A stretch of 17,136 nt of DNA from Candidatus Cloacimonadota bacterium (lineage in GTDB: Bacteria > Cloacimonadota > Cloacimonadia > Cloacimonadales > TCS61): positions 1 through 17,136 of the forward strand of contig JAIORR010000168.1 in NCBI GenBank assembly GCA_021108055.1, written 5' to 3'. Below the pieces are notes generated by a model. That model had not been told where the DNA came from. It saw only the letters and a program-made list of their open reading frames with translations, and made no database searches. Both the position numbers and the translations under genes were made by a program. This document shows, one piece after another, positions 15,701-17,136 of this stretch. The first letter of the stretch is position 1. The number at the start of each line of letters is the position of its first letter.

Positions 15701-16129
15701 CTACCGATTCCTGCTGAAATAATTATTTGAACCATATTGCTTGTACTCAATAATTATATTCATATTTTCCGAAGGTCTGTAATTTAACTGAAAATCAGGA
15801 AGAATTTTGCTGGTGTTGTCATTGTTACCTTCAAATTCAATTCCGCTTTTATATGTTGCTGTTCCAAAATTTACGAAATTCAGATCAACATTCAAGTCCA
15901 ACTTCGAATTGAATTTATATTTCAGATGATTCGTATAAACAGATTGATAATAACTCTGCTTATTTGATGATATTCCACTGAAAAAAGATACTGAATGATT
16001 CATGGAAAGATTGTTCGAATTTAAAAAAGAAGGCATCAACATAGTTGGCTTGAATGCGTTGGAAATAATCTCTGCATTCAGCATAATAGCAATTGCAGAA
16101 ATTAATATGATAAATATGATCTTTTTCAT
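15701..16129 (-). CDS. Short secreted or outer-membrane-associated protein, function unknown
   Basis: The protein has 142 residues. A signal peptide is clear (MKKIIFIILISAIAIMLNA, cleavage near residue 19). The mature part has alternating beta strands rich in Ser, Asn and aromatic residues (NHSVSFFSGISSNKQSYYQSVY, LKYKFNSKLDLNVDLNFVNFG, PDFQLNYRPSENMNIIIEYKQYG). This resembles part of a small outer-membrane barrel or a barrel-derived fragment. It has a strong Shine-Dalgarno (GGGAGG, 16135-16140), a TTGACA promoter element and its own terminator, so it looks like a complete, expressed gene rather than a remnant. The family is not recognised; a role in the envelope is inferred from the signal peptide and strand pattern only. 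Confidence 0.75.
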   Translation of the reverse strand: MKKIIFIILISAIAIMLNAEIISNAFKPTMLMPSFLNSNNLSMNHSVSFFSGISSNKQSYYQSVYTNHLKYKFNSKLDLNVDLNFVNFGTATYKSGIEFEGNNDNTSKILPDFQLNYRPSENMNIIIEYKQYGSNNYFSRNR

Positions 16130-16155
16130 TATAACCTCCCATTTAACACTCGGTG

Positions 16156-16185
16156 TAAATTCATATTTTATTAGAAATGTGTCAA
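16156..16185 (-). promoter_or_regulatory. Possible promoter of the short secreted-protein gene
   Basis: On the minus strand TTGACA (16185-16180) is followed at 18 bases by AATTTA (16161-16156); TATGAA at 14-base spacing is an alternative with poor geometry. The start codon at 16129 would be about 20 bases after transcription starts, with GGGAGG between. Confidence 0.4.
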
Positions 16186-16262
16186 ATTACTTTTTAAAAA
16201 ATTACTTTGCGGGATTTGATCTCTATGCAAACTGTAAATGCAATTTACTCGGAGAGTGCATC

Positions 16263-17136
16263 CTATTTCAGTAAAAGCATCTTACGAGTCAGCTCTTGTT
16301 TACCTGTCTTCAGTTTGTAGAAATAAACACCTGATGACACTGGTTTACCATTCTCATCCCGTCCATCCCACACCACCGAATGCTGACCCGCTGAGAGCTG
16401 ACTGGCTGAATTGCTGATAAGCTGTTTTACTTTCTGCCCTTTGATATTATAAATAATTAACTCAGCGTTCTCAGCGTCCTCTGCGGTGAGATTAAACGAG
16501 ATCGTTGTGGCAGGACTGCGTCCGGCTCCCGACGGATTGAAGGGGTTGGGGTGGTTGGTGAGGGAAGGTGTGATAGATAATATTTCAATATCTTCAGATT
16601 TTGAAACATTGTTATATTGATAAATTGAACAAGATGTATCTTCCAAATATATTAGATAATTATTCTCGTTTCTTTCAAAAGGGATTATCTTACAGCAGTT
16701 TGACCAATTTCTAAAAGAATCTATCTGATTGATTATTCCTGAATTTATTGTAGAAAGATCATATACTTCACATAAATAAGTTCCCATAAAAAGTAGATCA
16801 TTATCATAGTCTATGCCAATAATACCACTGTTTTCAATGGTTAATTCTAATACTGGATTAATGGGGTTATCTAAATTATATATATATGAGTTCCCTTGAT
16901 GGGTATTACATATAAACATAAAGTCTTGATAAAAATAAATCTTTGAACTAATTGTAGGAATTGAAATATCATTCGAAAAGCATATATTTTCATTATTAAT
17001 ATTCTCTACAATTGCAAGATTATCTATATAGATAATATAGGCAGTATTGTTATAAAAAAAGATATTTCCATAATCAAAATAAACTGGTAATTCCACTTGT
17101 GCAATTTCTACAAAATTATTATCATCATCCATTAAA
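16263..17136 (-). CDS. Secreted beta-propeller-like protein with T9SS type A sorting domain, N-terminus off the window
   Basis: The reading frame is open to the right edge. A possible internal ATG at 17132 has no signal peptide after it, so the true start lies outside. The visible N-terminal part has repeated short strand motifs (FYNNTAYIIYIDNLAIVENIN, FYQDFMFICNTHQGNSYIYN, LLFMGTYLCEVYDLS). These resemble LVIVD-type propeller repeats that report values in turn. The last 100 residues are a sorting domain: NHPNPFNPSGAGRSPATTI, then LIIYNIKGQKVKQLIS, VVWDGRDENGKPVSSGVYFY and a final RKMLLLK. Export across the outer membrane is therefore likely. The coding DNA of the tail is much richer in G+C than the rest, and it contains a 30-bp repeat-like segment encoding AEDAENAE. 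No terminator is clear after the stop. Confidence 0.85.
   Translation of the reverse strand, partial: LMDDDNNFVEIAQVELPVYFDYGNIFFYNNTAYIIYIDNLAIVENINNENICFSNDISIPTISSKIYFYQDFMFICNTHQGNSYIYNLDNPINPVLELTIENSGIIGIDYDNDLLFMGTYLCEVYDLSTINSGIINQIDSFRNWSNCCKIIPFERNENNYLIYLEDTSCSIYQYNNVSKSEDIEILSITPSLTNHPNPFNPSGAGRSPATTISFNLTAEDAENAELIIYNIKGQKVKQLISNSASQLSAGQHSVVWDGRDENGKPVSSGVYFYKLKTGKQELTRKMLLLK
16461..16490 (-). repeat. Imperfect 'CGCAGAG'-type repeat embedded in the sorting domain
   Basis: On the minus strand the segment reads as successive near-repeats CGCAGAGGA, CGCTGAGAA, CGCTGAG, preceded by CTCAC. It resembles the short CGCAGAG-rich intergenic repeats scattered in many bacterial genomes. 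Here it is read in frame as TAEDAENAE within the sorting domain. That it is an inserted repeat is inference; it could be ordinary coding sequence with biased codons. Confidence 0.45.

Noticed and set aside
16234..16248. GTAAAT-GCA-ATTTAC hairpin after the minus-strand sorting-domain gene
   Set aside because: It is a perfect but short AT-rich stem with no T-tract, so I do not call it a terminator.
16002..16274. A 90-codon plus-strand open frame across the short secreted-protein gene and its upstream region
   Set aside because: It overlaps the signal-peptide region of the opposite-strand gene, which has a strong ribosome site and a coherent secreted product; this frame has neither.

Overview
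The window is an AT-rich bacterial chromosome segment, roughly two-thirds A+T by eye, with strong Shine-Dalgarno sequences before most genes. Several features point to a Gram-negative of the Fibrobacterota-Chlorobiota-Bacteroidota (FCB) group: lipoprotein signals, beta-barrel-like proteins, and two secreted proteins ending in a FlgD-like/type IX secretion 'type A' sorting domain. The style of those sorting domains, the receiver-PAS-GAF-HD-GYP protein and a DUF512 radical SAM protein suggest Candidatus Cloacimonadota or a close relative. That placement is inference from memory of such genomes, not a database result.

Layout. Positions 1-399 hold two minus-strand tRNAs with CAT anticodons: an elongator-type tRNA cut by the window edge, and a clear initiator tRNA. 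Between them is a 112-bp tandem duplication that carries a copy of the 3' end of the initiator tRNA. On the plus strand, 516-2662 is a translation/RNA-processing cluster (rng, rplU, rpmA) closed by a good terminator. An atypical ATP-type phosphoenolpyruvate carboxykinase follows (2754-4484). Next is a cell-envelope block: a small FN3-like lipoprotein and a large acidic beta-barrel candidate (4615-6758, terminator after), then a TPR lipoprotein and a secreted sorting-domain protein (6864-8665). An AI-2E-family membrane protein and a DUF512 radical SAM protein form the next pair (8776-11080). The largest gene (11207-15637) encodes a 1476-residue receiver/six-PAS/two-GAF/HD-GYP protein. The window ends with two minus-strand genes: a short secreted protein (15701-16129) and the C-terminal part of a secreted sorting-domain protein that runs off the right edge (16263-17136).

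How the genes relate. rng-rplU-rpmA is a familiar housekeeping neighbourhood. The envelope genes look like lineage-specific surface proteins, some probably exported by a type IX-like route. The giant regulator looks like a cytosolic sensor that would hydrolyse cyclic di-GMP. No diguanylate cyclase, histidine kinase or effector gene is visible beside it. No complete mobile element, CRISPR array or defence island is seen.

No stretch over 300 bases lacks a gene. The longest non-coding parts are 73-322 (the tandem repeat) and 400-515 (divergent promoters). The best leads are the tandemly repeated tRNA end, the sharp composition step and embedded repeat in the last gene, the atypical HD-GYP and PEPCK sequences, and a set of TTGACA elements without a matching TATAAT.
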